Below are positions 17,007-27,300 of a DNA stretch of 64,000 bases, one piece after another. The DNA comes from an uncultured Blautia sp. (GTDB taxonomy: Bacteria > Bacillota > Clostridia > Lachnospirales > Lachnospiraceae): contig NZ_CAKRNY010000010.1 of the NCBI RefSeq assembly GCF_934371575.1, positions 27,850 through 91,849 on the forward strand, written 5' to 3'. A model generated the notes under the pieces. The model was not told the origin of the DNA, searched no databases, and was given only the letters and a program-made list of their open reading frames with translations. Position 1 is the stretch's first letter. Each line of letters starts with the position of its first letter. The position numbers and the translations under genes were made by a program.

Positions 17007-19196
17007 ATGAGCACTGAGGTCAATGCAAACGTCATTAAACGAAATGGCGTGGAAGTTATATTTGATAAGGCGAAGATCATCAACGCCGTAGAAAAAGCGA
17101 ATGAGGAGGTTTCCAAGCTTCACAGGCTGAGTCATTACCAGATCACGGCACTGGCTGATACAATTGCCAACCGTGCCCTTGAATCCTCCCATGCCGTAAA
17201 TGTAGAAGACATTCAGGATATGGTTGAGACCGGCATTATGGAGATGCGCGGATATGAGGTAGCACAGAAATATGTGCGCTACCGCTACAAGAGAGAGCTT
17301 ACCCGCAAGTCCAATACCACAGACGACAGTATCCTTGCTCTTCTTGATCAGATCAATGAGAATGCCAAGCAGGAGAACTCCAATAAGAACCCTACCATCA
17401 ACTCCACCCAGCGTGACTACATGGCAGGCGAGGTCAGCAAGGATCTGACCATGCGTGTTCTTCTTCCTGAAGAGATCGTAAGAGCTCATGACGAAGGAAT
17501 CATTCACTTCCACGATTCCGATTACTATGCACAGCGTGAGCACAACTGTGATCTGATCAACCTGCAGGATATGCTTCAGAATGGCACTGTTATCAGCCAG
17601 ACACTGATCGAGAAGCCACACAGCTTCTTTACCGCATGTAACGTCACCACACAGATCGTTGCACAGGTAGCCAGCAATCAGTACGGAGGCCAGTCCTTCT
17701 CTCTTGCCCACCTGGCTCCTTTTGTGGACATCAGCCGTCAGAAGATCCGTAATAAGGTAATTGAGGAGCGTAAAGCCTGCGGCGAACCACTTGACGAAGA
17801 GATCATCCGTAAGGTATCCGAGCGCAGACTGATGGATGAGATCCAGAGTGGTATCCAGACCATCCAGTACCAGCTGATCACTCTTATGACCTGTAACGGT
17901 CAGGCTCCGTTCGTAACTATTTTCATGTACCTTGATGAAGTTCCGGAGGGACGTACCCGTGATGACCTGGCACTGATCATTGAGGAAGTTATGAAGCAGC
18001 GTATGCAGGGTGTTAAGAACGAGCGCGGCGCTTGGATCACACCGGCATTCCCGAAACTGATCTATGTTCTGGATGAGGATAATATCCACGAGGATTCCAA
18101 GTACTGGTATCTTACTGAGCTTGCTGCCAAATGTACTGCCAAACGTATGGTTCCGGATTACATCTCCGCCAAGATCATGCGTCAGTTAAAGAATGGCAAT
18201 GTTTACACCTGTATGGGATGCCGTTCCTTCCTTACCGTTGAGGAGAAACAGAAGAACCCTGACGGTTCTTACAAGTTCTACGGCCGTTTCAACCAGGGTG
18301 TTGTTACCATCAACCTTGTTGATGTAGCATGCTCTTCAGAGGGTAATTTCGATAAATTCTGGGAGATTCTGGAAGAGCGTCTGGAGCTTTGCCACAGAGC
18401 CCTTCGCTGCAGACATGAGCGCCTTCTCGGCACTGTTTCCGATGTGGCCCCGATCCTGTGGCAGTATGGTGCTCTTGCCCGTCTTAAGAAAGGCGAAACC
18501 ATTGACAAGCTTCTCTATGACGGATATTCCACTATCTCACTTGGATATGCAGGACTTCACGAAATGTGCATGAGAATGTACGGTAAGCCTCATACAGATC
18601 CTGAGGTTCGTCCATTTGCACTGCAGGTAATGCAGCGCCTCAATGACAAATGTGCACAGTGGAAGGCAGCTGAGAACATCAGCTATTCTGTATACGGCAC
18701 TCCCATGGAGTCCACCACATACAGATTTTCCAAGTGTCTTCAGAAGCGTTTTGGCATTATTCCGGGAGTTACCGATAAGAACTATATTACAAACAGCTAC
18801 CATGTTCACGTTACAGAGGAGATCGATGCATTCTCCAAGCTGAAATTCGAATCTGAATTCCAGAAGCTTTCTCCAGGTGGAGCCATCAGCTACGTAGAGG
18901 TTCCAAACATGAAGCAGAACATTCCGGCAGTTCTCTCTGTTATGAAATTTATCTATGACAATATTATGTATGCAGAGCTGAATACAAAGAGTGATTTCTG
19001 TGATGTATGCGGATATGACGGTGAAATTCAGATCAAAGAGGACGAGAACGGCAAGCTGATCTGGGAATGCCCAAACTGCGGCAACCGTAATCAGGACAAA
19101 ATGAGTGTTGCCAGAAGAACCTGCGGCTACATCGGTACCCAGTTCTGGAATCAGGGACGTACCCAGGAGATCAAGGACCGCGTGTTACATCTGTAA
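17007..19196 (+). CDS. nrdD: Anaerobic (class III) ribonucleoside-triphosphate reductase
   Basis: Glycyl-radical enzyme that reduces ribonucleotides to deoxyribonucleotides without oxygen. 729 residues: N-terminal ATP-cone (NVIKRNGVEVIFDKAKIINA), a 10-stranded barrel core (ITTLMTCNGQAPF-type block at about 291-303), a zinc site of two cysteine pairs (CDVCGYDG and CPNCG), and the C-terminal radical loop RRTCGYIGTQFW with the radical glycine near 707. ATG at 17007 with GGAGGG upstream. Transcribed with nrdG, which loads the radical. Confidence 0.97.
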   Translation: MSTEVNANVIKRNGVEVIFDKAKIINAVEKANEEVSKLHRLSHYQITALADTIANRALESSHAVNVEDIQDMVETGIMEMRGYEVAQKYVRYRYKRELTRKSNTTDDSILALLDQINENAKQENSNKNPTINSTQRDYMAGEVSKDLTMRVLLPEEIVRAHDEGIIHFHDSDYYAQREHNCDLINLQDMLQNGTVISQTLIEKPHSFFTACNVTTQIVAQVASNQYGGQSFSLAHLAPFVDISRQKIRNKVIEERKACGEPLDEEIIRKVSERRLMDEIQSGIQTIQYQLITLMTCNGQAPFVTIFMYLDEVPEGRTRDDLALIIEEVMKQRMQGVKNERGAWITPAFPKLIYVLDEDNIHEDSKYWYLTELAAKCTAKRMVPDYISAKIMRQLKNGNVYTCMGCRSFLTVEEKQKNPDGSYKFYGRFNQGVVTINLVDVACSSEGNFDKFWEILEERLELCHRALRCRHERLLGTVSDVAPILWQYGALARLKKGETIDKLLYDGYSTISLGYAGLHEMCMRMYGKPHTDPEVRPFALQVMQRLNDKCAQWKAAENISYSVYGTPMESTTYRFSKCLQKRFGIIPGVTDKNYITNSYHVHVTEEIDAFSKLKFESEFQKLSPGGAISYVEVPNMKQNIPAVLSVMKFIYDNIMYAELNTKSDFCDVCGYDGEIQIKEDENGKLIWECPNCGNRNQDKMSVARRTCGYIGTQFWNQGRTQEIKDRVLHL

Positions 19197-19226
19197 TACA
19201 GAATAAATCCGGCGAGGAAATCAGCT

Positions 19227-19736
19227 ATGAATTATGGAAACATTAAATCCTATGATATTGCAGACGGGACAGGGGTTCGTGTAAGCCTGTTCGTATCCGG
19301 CTGCAGACATCACTGTAAAGGCTGTTTTAATGCCACTACCTGGGATTTTAACTATGGCAAACCATTCACCAGGGAAACCCAGGATCAGATTCTGGAACTG
19401 CTCTCTCCCTCTTATATTGAAGGCTTCTCTCTCCTTGGAGGGGAGCCCTTCGAGCCGGAGAACCAGCCGGTACTGGCAGAGCTTCTGGAAGAGATCCGGC
19501 GTACCTACCCCGAAAAATCCATCTGGTGTTATTCCGGATACCTTTTTGATCAGGATATGGTGCCGGGCGGTAAGGTTTATACCCCTTTCACAGAGCGCAT
19601 GCTCTCCTGCATTGACATTCTGGTAGATGGCGAGTTTATCCAGGAATTAAAGGATATTTCCCTTCAGTTTCGCGGAAGCAGCAACCAGAGGATCCTGCAG
19701 CTTAAGAATGGAAAGCTTGTAAAAGAAGGATTATAA
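19227..19736 (+). CDS. nrdG: Anaerobic ribonucleotide reductase activating protein (radical SAM)
   Basis: Radical SAM activase for NrdD, 169 residues. The [4Fe-4S] motif CxxxCxxC is seen in GCRHHCKGCFNATTW, followed by FSLLGGEPFEPENQ, the SAM-binding GGE motif. It begins 30 nt after nrdD. Size is typical. Confidence 0.96.
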   Translation: MNYGNIKSYDIADGTGVRVSLFVSGCRHHCKGCFNATTWDFNYGKPFTRETQDQILELLSPSYIEGFSLLGGEPFEPENQPVLAELLEEIRRTYPEKSIWCYSGYLFDQDMVPGGKVYTPFTERMLSCIDILVDGEFIQELKDISLQFRGSSNQRILQLKNGKLVKEGL

Positions 19737-19752
19737 TTTCATTAAAAAACAA

Positions 19753-19808
19753 AGGAGAACCAGCCACCATATGGTGCCCCTCAAGGGAACTGGTTCTCCT
19801 TTATTTTA
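19753..19808. terminator. Bidirectional terminator between nrdG and the exonuclease gene
   Basis: GGAGAACCAG and CTGGTTCTCC arms enclose an ACCATATGGT palindrome; A tract on one side and TTTATTTTATTTT on the other, serving both convergent genes. Confidence 0.8.
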
Positions 19809-19811
19809 TTT

Positions 19812-20864
19812 TCAGGGCTGGCTTCTCAATTTCTCCACCTCTGACAAAATACTGTTCATTTCATATGCCTTCAGCTGCTTCACCAGTTCCTCCATATTAA
19901 TGTTCAGCCGCATATCCTCCAGGCTTTCCCTGATTTCGATATCTCGCTTCATGGTGGCAAGCTGTTCACTTAAATAAACCATCTCTTTATTGGTTTTCAG
20001 CGCCTTCAATGGGCTTCTGCCAATTCCAAGGCTTTCCTTCCAGAATGTGCTCAGTTCTTTTTCTTTCTTGGCAACTCCCTCACAATCTTCGATCACTCCA
20101 TAGATTTCATCCAACGTCTTATACTCTTCTACCAGCGGTGCTGCAGCAGATGAAACACCCTTGCATCCGGGAATACCGTCTCCCGGGTCCCCTGTGATGG
20201 CAAGAAGGGCCGGAATCTGCTCCGGATAGACGCCTTCTTCGGAATATACGATCTCCGGGGTATATTCAAACACATTGGGCGGAAGAGCCTCATAGGCATC
20301 CTTTCCAAAAAGACCATACGCGTCCTTTAAAACCTCCAGCCTGTCTTTCGTAACCACTCTCCACATACGGGTGTAGGGGCTTACAAGCTGAAAATAATCG
20401 TGATCCTTGGTAAGCACATAGGTCTGCAGCTCCGGTCCCTGAAACTTCTCCACAAGGGAGGCAGCATAGTCGTCTGCTTCATAATTAGGGCTCATAAATA
20501 CAGGGCAGCCTATCACCTTCAGAAATTCTTCCATCTGCACAAACTGCTCCTTCAAGGGCTGCGCCGTCTCCTTCCGATTCGCCTTATAGAAATCAGCGCC
20601 AAGCTGGGTACGGCGGAAGGTATCTCTTGACATATCGAAAGTAAATGCCACATATTCCGGCTTTACTTTCTTATAGACTGCCAGAAGGGTGCGAAGCATG
20701 GTAAACATGGCATTGGTATATTTCCCATCGGAGGTATGCAGGATCTCCGGGTAATGTCTCTCCTTCTCTTCGTCTGTCTTTGCGAAAAGGATGGATTTCG
20801 GCAGGTTTCCATAGTAGGATGTAGACAACATGGAAGAACCATCTATGATCAGAAATTTCGGCAT
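19812..20864 (-). CDS. Stand-alone 5'-3' exonuclease (FEN-like, PolA N-domain family)
   Basis: 350 residues related to the flap-endonuclease domain of DNA polymerase I, acting on RNA primers or DNA flaps. Metal-binding blocks are visible: LIIDGSSML at the start, AFTFDMSRDTFRR (about 73-85), YEADDYAASLVEKF, LTKDHDYFQL, and the helix-hairpin-helix segment ITGDPGDGIPGCKGVSS. There is no polymerase part. The ~50-residue C-terminal tail is charged and helical. It may support PolA or act in repair. Convergent to nrdG. Confidence 0.88.
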   Translation of the reverse strand: MPKFLIIDGSSMLSTSYYGNLPKSILFAKTDEEKERHYPEILHTSDGKYTNAMFTMLRTLLAVYKKVKPEYVAFTFDMSRDTFRRTQLGADFYKANRKETAQPLKEQFVQMEEFLKVIGCPVFMSPNYEADDYAASLVEKFQGPELQTYVLTKDHDYFQLVSPYTRMWRVVTKDRLEVLKDAYGLFGKDAYEALPPNVFEYTPEIVYSEEGVYPEQIPALLAITGDPGDGIPGCKGVSSAAAPLVEEYKTLDEIYGVIEDCEGVAKKEKELSTFWKESLGIGRSPLKALKTNKEMVYLSEQLATMKRDIEIRESLEDMRLNINMEELVKQLKAYEMNSILSEVEKLRSQP

Positions 20865-21048
20865 TACAATTCTCCTTTTTTCATATACTCAGATCATTAT
20901 ACCATATATTTTCAACAAATCTGAATAAAATTAAAAAAAGTTTCAAATTTCGTGTTATTTCTGCCTCTGGTTTTCGTATATATAGTGAAGGGAGCAAGAA
21001 ATAAAATTATTTTGCATCCCACTTCTACGTAGAATGAGGAGGTCCTTA

Positions 21049-21450
21049 ATGAAAAGAATAATTTTAACACTGTTCGGTATTGTCTTTGTGATATTTACCG
21101 GATGCTCGCTGCTGATCTGTATGATGAGCGGAATTCCGACTTTTGAGCAGCCAGCTGCAACCTTTTATCTGGCAAAAGCTATAATTCTGTCCTTTGGTTT
21201 TCCGGCAATTGCTTTTGGTTTCTTCGCAAACACCTTATACTTGCGTAAAAAATTAGAAAAGAAGAACCAGCTGATCCGGGATTTCAGGAATAGCGTTGTG
21301 GCATACCAGAAATCCAGCTGCAGGGACTCTCTGGAAGCTTCCAAGGAGTTCAAAAATTCTCTTACCTGTCTGTTTTGTGCCTTTGCTGAGGATGGAAATC
21401 TCAGCGCGGATGAGCAAAAAGACTTGCTAGATTTTATAGACAAATTTTAG
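21049..21450 (+). CDS. Small two-helix membrane protein, unknown
   Basis: 133 residues, not recognised. Two hydrophobic segments (about 5-25 and 40-62) precede a cytoplasmic helical part with charged and cysteine residues (SLTCLFCAFAEDGNLSADEQ). The ATG at 21049 is 6 nt after AGGAGG; a slightly longer frame from 21034 would place the ribosome site inside the gene. It ends 48 nt before the M56 gene and is probably co-expressed, in the position where BlaI-type repressors are often found, but it has no DNA-binding motif. Confidence 0.7.
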   Translation: MKRIILTLFGIVFVIFTGCSLLICMMSGIPTFEQPAATFYLAKAIILSFGFPAIAFGFFANTLYLRKKLEKKNQLIRDFRNSVVAYQKSSCRDSLEASKEFKNSLTCLFCAFAEDGNLSADEQKDLLDFIDKF

Positions 21451-21498
21451 TTACTGGACACGAAATGCACAGTAACAAGTTTTAAGAGGGGAATTTGC

Positions 21499-22758
21499 AT
21501 GCTTTTAATCTGTATGAGTATAGCAGGCACTCTGCCACTTGTGCTCTGTGTTCTGCTTATGATTGTAAAACGGAAAAACTTTTCATACCGGCTTGGCCGA
21601 GTATTGATATTTGTGAGTCTGGCCGGGTATTTGATACCCTTTCAGATGGTGAAGTATTACCTGCCATTACAGGTATTGGAGAATACAAATTCTCTGAATG
21701 CCATTGCAGACTTTGTCAATTTCGACAATAAAGAAGCTGTTTCTTACCACGGAATCTCTGTTTGGATGTCTGACTGGGCTTTTATAATTATGCTCTGCTG
21801 GCTGTTCTTTGTAACAGGCTTCAGTATTTATCAGTTCATAAAATACCTTCAGCTCACGCGAAAGCTTAAAAGAATTACCGAAAAGAAATCCTGCTTCCTG
21901 CCTGGAATTGGAAATGTGGAATACCGCATTTCCCCACAGATCGGCTCTCCGTATACCATAGGTTTCATAAAGCCTTTTATCGTGGTTCCGAAAAGTCTTG
22001 AGCATTCCAGGCTGTCAGAAATGATCCTGCGGCATGAATACTCCCACCTTCACTGCCATGACTCCCTTGTAAAATTGCTTTGCCTGTTAACCATTTGCCT
22101 TCATTTTTATAACCCGTTAACAGTTCTTACACTTTTACTTTACAAGAGGTTTTCCGAATACATTGCAGATGAAACCGCTACCATGGGTTATACCCTGGAA
22201 GAACGCAAAGCTTATGCATCTGCACTCGTCACTCATTCCGGCAAAACCAGACAGGTCCCTGTAGTCTGGAGAAACAATTTTTGGGGAGAGAAAAAAGTTA
22301 TAAGAAGGAGAGTGGAACTGATTATGATTAAGAAGAGAAAGGTGTCTAAGATTGGAACTGTTGCGGCAGTTCTTGGTTCTGTGATTCTGAGTGGAAGCAC
22401 TGTGTTTGCATATGCACCTGCTCAGACAACAGAAACTCAAACTCAGGCATCAACTGAATCCATTGATTCTTTAGGTTTTAGTACCAACAGTGCAGATCAT
22501 AATATATGGAACGATTCTCAGATTCGTTTCAAATATCCAGACGGAACAATCCTACTAATTGATAATGCATCCATTGAAACCAGAGCGATTCTGTGTACAC
22601 ATGTGTTTGAAAGCGGTTATGCAGATACCCACACCTCAAAAAGTGATGGTGGCTGTATTGTAAAAACATATAATGCCAAACGTTGCAAAAAGTGTAACCA
22701 CATTGTTCTTCAAGAATTAATCGGAACCGTTAACTATCCAAAATGTCCACACAAATAA
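21499..22758 (+). CDS. BlaR1/MecR1-like M56 family metallopeptidase
   Basis: 419-residue membrane zinc peptidase. Hydrophobic helices at about 1-20, 33-50 and 93-113 lead to the catalytic HEYSH motif (179-183) and the downstream acidic ligand in SEYIADETA. Another helix (about 285-303) precedes an extracellular C-terminal domain of ~110 residues with threonine-rich linker and a CxxC plus CPHK ending that may bind metal. It lacks the penicillin-binding sensor domain of BlaR1, and no BlaI repressor lies next to it, so the signal and target are unknown. Confidence 0.8.
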   Translation: MLLICMSIAGTLPLVLCVLLMIVKRKNFSYRLGRVLIFVSLAGYLIPFQMVKYYLPLQVLENTNSLNAIADFVNFDNKEAVSYHGISVWMSDWAFIIMLCWLFFVTGFSIYQFIKYLQLTRKLKRITEKKSCFLPGIGNVEYRISPQIGSPYTIGFIKPFIVVPKSLEHSRLSEMILRHEYSHLHCHDSLVKLLCLLTICLHFYNPLTVLTLLLYKRFSEYIADETATMGYTLEERKAYASALVTHSGKTRQVPVVWRNNFWGEKKVIRRRVELIMIKKRKVSKIGTVAAVLGSVILSGSTVFAYAPAQTTETQTQASTESIDSLGFSTNSADHNIWNDSQIRFKYPDGTILLIDNASIETRAILCTHVFESGYADTHTSKSDGGCIVKTYNAKRCKKCNHIVLQELIGTVNYPKCPHK

Positions 22759-22870
22759 CCCCGAACTGCCAGCCCTACCCAGCCACCCAGTTCGAGGCAA
22801 TTTAAACAAATCATATCACACTCAATTATATCGTCATTTTTGACTAAGGTCTGAAAACCAGAGAAGAAAA

Positions 22871-22900
22871 GCCAGGGAAACCCTATCACATTTCCCTGGC
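22871..22900. terminator. Terminator overlapping the end of the second MATE gene
   Basis: GCCAGGGAAA and TTTCCCTGGC arms, perfect 10-bp stem; TTTTCTTC follows on the minus strand and TTTTGC on the plus strand. It can serve both convergent genes. Confidence 0.75.
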
Positions 22901-24262
22901 TTTTGCTGTCCCCTTCAGCCGTCCATGCACCTTCCGTCTTACAAACACAAAGCAGATCACCTGCATCACAATGGTGATTGCCCAGGAAGCCGGATAGGAA
23001 ATAAACAGCGTATACAGCGATCTGTACTGTGGAAATATTAAAAATATCCACACAATTCTGGTTCCCACAGTACCGATAATGGAAAGGATCATCGGCACAC
23101 CGGAATGTCCCATTCCACGAAGTGCTCCCGGAAAAAGATCCATAATTCCGCAAAGGAAATAAGGCACGGTTGTGATAGAGAGAATCTCCACGCCGCAGCG
23201 GATAACTTCACTGTCTTCTGTATAGATTTTCAAAATCTCACCGCCAAACAGATAAGAACCGCAGCCCAGCACAAGAGCAATCACAAAGGACAGAATTCCG
23301 CAGTCCAACAGTACACTGTCCATTCGCTTATATTTTCCCACACCATAGTTCTGGCTGGTAAAGCTCATACATGCCTGGGTAACTGCATTTACAGAGGCGT
23401 ACAGAAATCCCAGAATGTTGTTGGCAGCTGTATAACCTGCCATGGCAGTGGAGCCGAAGGAATTTACAGAAGACTGCAAAAGTGCATTGGAAAAGTTAAT
23501 AACAGTACTCTGCACTCCCGCCGGAATCCCCACCTGGAAAATCTGCACCAGATAAAATTTCTTCATACACAATCTGGAAAACCGAAGCTGATAACTGCTG
23601 TCCGTCATATACAGACATCGAAGAACCAGAATACAGGAAATCAGCTGGGAAATGATGGTTGCAACAGCGACACCTGCAACACCCAGATGGAACACGATCA
23701 CCAGAATCATATTCAGCAACGCGTTGATCACACCTGCCACGATCAGGAACATCAGCGGACGCTTGGTATCCCCTACAGCACGCAGGATAGCGGCACCATA
23801 GTTATAAAGCATAAAGAAAGGCATTCCCAGGAAATAAATCCTCATATACAAAGTGGACTGGTCAATAACATCAGCAGGTGTTCCCATAACCTCCAGTGCC
23901 CATCTTGAAAAAACAAGCCCCACAGCAGCCATCACCACGCCACTGATCAAAGCCAGTGTAACAGACGTGTGTACCGTTTCAGACATTTCCTTCGCCTTAC
24001 CTGCCGCATAGAATCTGGCAGCCAGAACATTGGCCCCCAGTGAAACACCAATAAAAAGATTAGTAAACACATTGATCAAAGCGGTAGTGGAACCAACTGC
24101 TGCCAGCGCCTGGCTGCCGGAAAACCGTCCCACCACAATAATATCCACAGCATTGAACATCAGCTGCAGAATTCCGGAAACCATCAGCGGAACAGCAAAA
24201 GAAACCAGCTTGTCCATAATGGTTCCGTTACACATATCAATTTCGTACTTATTCTTACTCAA
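22886..24262 (-). CDS. MATE family efflux transporter (second copy)
   Basis: About 458 residues, 12 membrane helices, MATE consensus in NGTIMDKLVSFAVPLMVSGIL-like opening, FNAVDIIVVGRFSGSQALAA, and VTQACMSFTSQNYGVGKYKR in the second half. Start: a TTG at 24262 has GAGGGAG 8 nt upstream; an upstream TTG at 24295 also keeps the frame open but has no ribosome site. It follows the 1210-residue kinase gene by 40 nt. Only distantly similar to the MATE protein at 5591-6952. Substrate unknown. Confidence 0.88.
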   Translation of the reverse strand: MSKNKYEIDMCNGTIMDKLVSFAVPLMVSGILQLMFNAVDIIVVGRFSGSQALAAVGSTTALINVFTNLFIGVSLGANVLAARFYAAGKAKEMSETVHTSVTLALISGVVMAAVGLVFSRWALEVMGTPADVIDQSTLYMRIYFLGMPFFMLYNYGAAILRAVGDTKRPLMFLIVAGVINALLNMILVIVFHLGVAGVAVATIISQLISCILVLRCLYMTDSSYQLRFSRLCMKKFYLVQIFQVGIPAGVQSTVINFSNALLQSSVNSFGSTAMAGYTAANNILGFLYASVNAVTQACMSFTSQNYGVGKYKRMDSVLLDCGILSFVIALVLGCGSYLFGGEILKIYTEDSEVIRCGVEILSITTVPYFLCGIMDLFPGALRGMGHSGVPMILSIIGTVGTRIVWIFLIFPQYRSLYTLFISYPASWAITIVMQVICFVFVRRKVHGRLKGTAKAREM

Positions 24263-24302
24263 CTCTATCGCTCCCTCATCCCTATTCCAACGCAACCGAC
24301 AG

Positions 24303-27300
24303 TCACTTCTGAAAATGCGTCAATTGATTATAATTCCCCGAAAGCCACTTTTCAAGCACGGAATAAATCACTTTCATATCAATAGGCTTCGTAATATAAC
24401 CGCTCATTCCACACTCTGCAGCGCGGCTTTCATCCTCCTGGAACACATTTGCGGTCATGGCGATCACAGGAATATTTTTCCAGTATTCACTTTCTCCTCC
24501 GCGAATGCGTTCTGTAGCCTCATAACCATTCATCACCGGCATCTGGATATCCATAAAAATCAGCTCATAATAGTTCTCCGGCTGGCTTTCCAGAAGCCTG
24601 ATGGCGGCCTGTCCATTCTCTGCCACATCCACGATCAGTCCTGCCTCAGCCAGAAGCTCATAAGCAATCTCCCGATTCAGCTCATTATCCTCCACCAGCA
24701 TGATTCTGTGCCCCTTCAGGAAGGTGAAATCCTTTTTACTTCTTTCAGCGATACCTGCCCCAACAGCCTCTTCTGTGTTTTTTCCGTCATCTGACAGCGT
24801 CAGCTCCAGCCGCACAACAAAGGTCGTCCCCTCACCCTGACGGCTTACCACCTCAATATTTCCACCCATCTGAGTGACGATAGACCTGGCAATGGAAAGT
24901 CCAAGTCCTGTTCCCTGAGTGGCATTTGTCAGGCTGTTATCCTCACGGGAAAAAGGCTCAAATAATTTCTTCTGAAATTCTTCGGACATGCCGATTCCAT
25001 TATCCTTCACCACAAATGTATATCCGGCTCTGCCTGGCTTCAAGCTGCGCTCTTGCACCACCTGTACCTGGATCCGGCCATACTCCGGAGTATATTTTAC
25101 CGCATTGGAGACCAGATTGATCAGAACCTGACGAAGCCGTACCGGATCTGCCAACACATGATCATCCCGAATTTCCTGTGTATCCACCTCAAAGCTCTGG
25201 TTCTTCTCCTCGGCAGCCAGGCGGCATACACCGTCAACCAGTTCCATCGTCCGTATAAGAGACAAAGGCTCCTTATGAAGCGCTGTATCTCCGCTTTCGA
25301 TTTTGGACATATCCAGAACCTCATTGATCAGCTCCAGAAGATGCCTGGAGGAATCGTCTATTCTCTGAAGACAGTACCGGATACGCTCCGGATCATTCAG
25401 ATGCTGCATTGCAATCTGTGTCATTCCAAGAATTCCATTCATAGGCGTGCGGATATCATGAGACATACTGCTCAGGAAAACACTTTTCGCCTTGTTCGCC
25501 TCCTCTGCTGACTTATAGGCAGCTTTCAGACTGTTCATCAGCTGTTCATTCCTGCTGTGGCTCTCCTGTACATCCGTGGCGATCATAGTCATCATGCTTG
25601 GCATAACACTTTCCTCATCCATGCGGATAAACTGGAAACGAACCCAGCGATAAGTATTCTTCGCCCGGATCCTGGCCTCACATTCATAGCTGCCCTCCTG
25701 CTCCAGAAAAATATGGGAAAGCTCTGACAGCCTGATTTTCAAACGCACCTTTTCCCAGTCTGAGGGCTCGCAGTTTGGAGCCAGATACTCCTTCAGAAAT
25801 TCCGAATAATATCCATCCGGAATTTTTTTGTCCAGAAGCTTCTGATTTCCACGATAAGACACTTTATATTTCCCGGACATCATATCCACCAGCAAAATAA
25901 TCTGAGAATTTCTTGCTACAGCGCGAAGAAGCTGACGGCTCTCACTGTCACTTTTGTGGAGAAAATCAAGGATCTGATCTTCATCATCTTCCCTTTGCTT
26001 TTCGCTGATAACCTCCCAGTTTGACAGATCTATGGAAAGGCTTTTTCCCTCTTTCTCTTTTGGATCCACTGCTTTTCCATAAATGGAATAGCAGGTACGG
26101 ATCCGTCCGGCTCCCATAAGATAAGTCAGATCCGCCTGCAGCTCCGGCTCTTTTTTCAGAAGCTCTACAAGCTCCGGACAGTAGACAGAGCCTTTTCCAC
26201 GCACAAGCTCTTCAAGCACCTGATCCAGCTTCTTTGCAGTCTTGTAGCTTCGTCCTATAAAATCAGTGGCTGCATCCAGGCAGTCACTGATATGTAAAAT
26301 TTCAATAAGAACACGTACATCAGATTTTGTATTGTCAAAATCAGATGGATATCCCATTTTCCCATTCCAGGATTTATGATGCCCCAAAACTGCATCCTTA
26401 TATTTACAAAGGGAAGGGATTCCCTCGATAAATTTCGCCCCATCGGTGGAATGACTGAGAATATCATCCCGCTCCTTTTTGGTCAGCTGTCTGGACTGCT
26501 TATTCACAATAGAAGCCATTCTTATCATGCCAATATCCAGAAGCTGAGCGGACTGAGAAACAAAATCCAGAATGGCTTCGCGGTTTTCCAGCACTTCCAC
26601 CACGTTTTCATATCCAAAGGTCCCAACAAGAAGCTGCGGACATTTCTCAAATACAGTCTTTAAAATGCGTCTGGCAATCTGCTCCACCATTGCACTGTGC
26701 ATGGCAGTACTCTCATCACGGCTTACCATGATCTGGGTAAGAACCAGTGTATTTACCTCATCTCCTGTAAGATACTTCAGAACGTCCCCAAGTGAACGCC
26801 ACACTACGTCATTTACAAACGTATCGTTTTCCGTCCTGGACAGACGGCGAATGGCATGGACATAATTGGATACACAAAAATCCAGAAGATCCGGCGCCCC
26901 ATGATACTGCTCCTGATATTTCTCCAGCAGTTCCAGAATGGTAGGCAGGTGATTGACTGCCACCTGAAAATAACGGCTGTCGGAAAAAAATACCCCTTCC
27001 TGACTGTCCAGATCATCATGCTCCATGGTGTACTCACAGAATCTCCTGTAATCCTCAAGAAACTCTGTACAGGTAATCTTCCCCTGATAAAACAGGCAGG
27101 ATTTATAATTGCAGTATATTTCATCCCGCATTTCATATAGATCAGGTTTTTTCTCAAGCTCGCGCTGATAATATTCCCCCAATACCTCAGATGCCCTGGA
27201 AAGAAGTGTCTGATCAATTTCCTGCACTGAAAATCTCAGAATGGAATTTCCAAGCAGATCATAATTCAGCTCTTCGATCAGCTCTTCAAAATCAAACCTG

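Noticed and set aside
16968..18089. 373-codon minus-strand ORF inside nrdD
   Set aside because: Shadow of a highly expressed gene with strong codon bias; no ribosome site, no family features.
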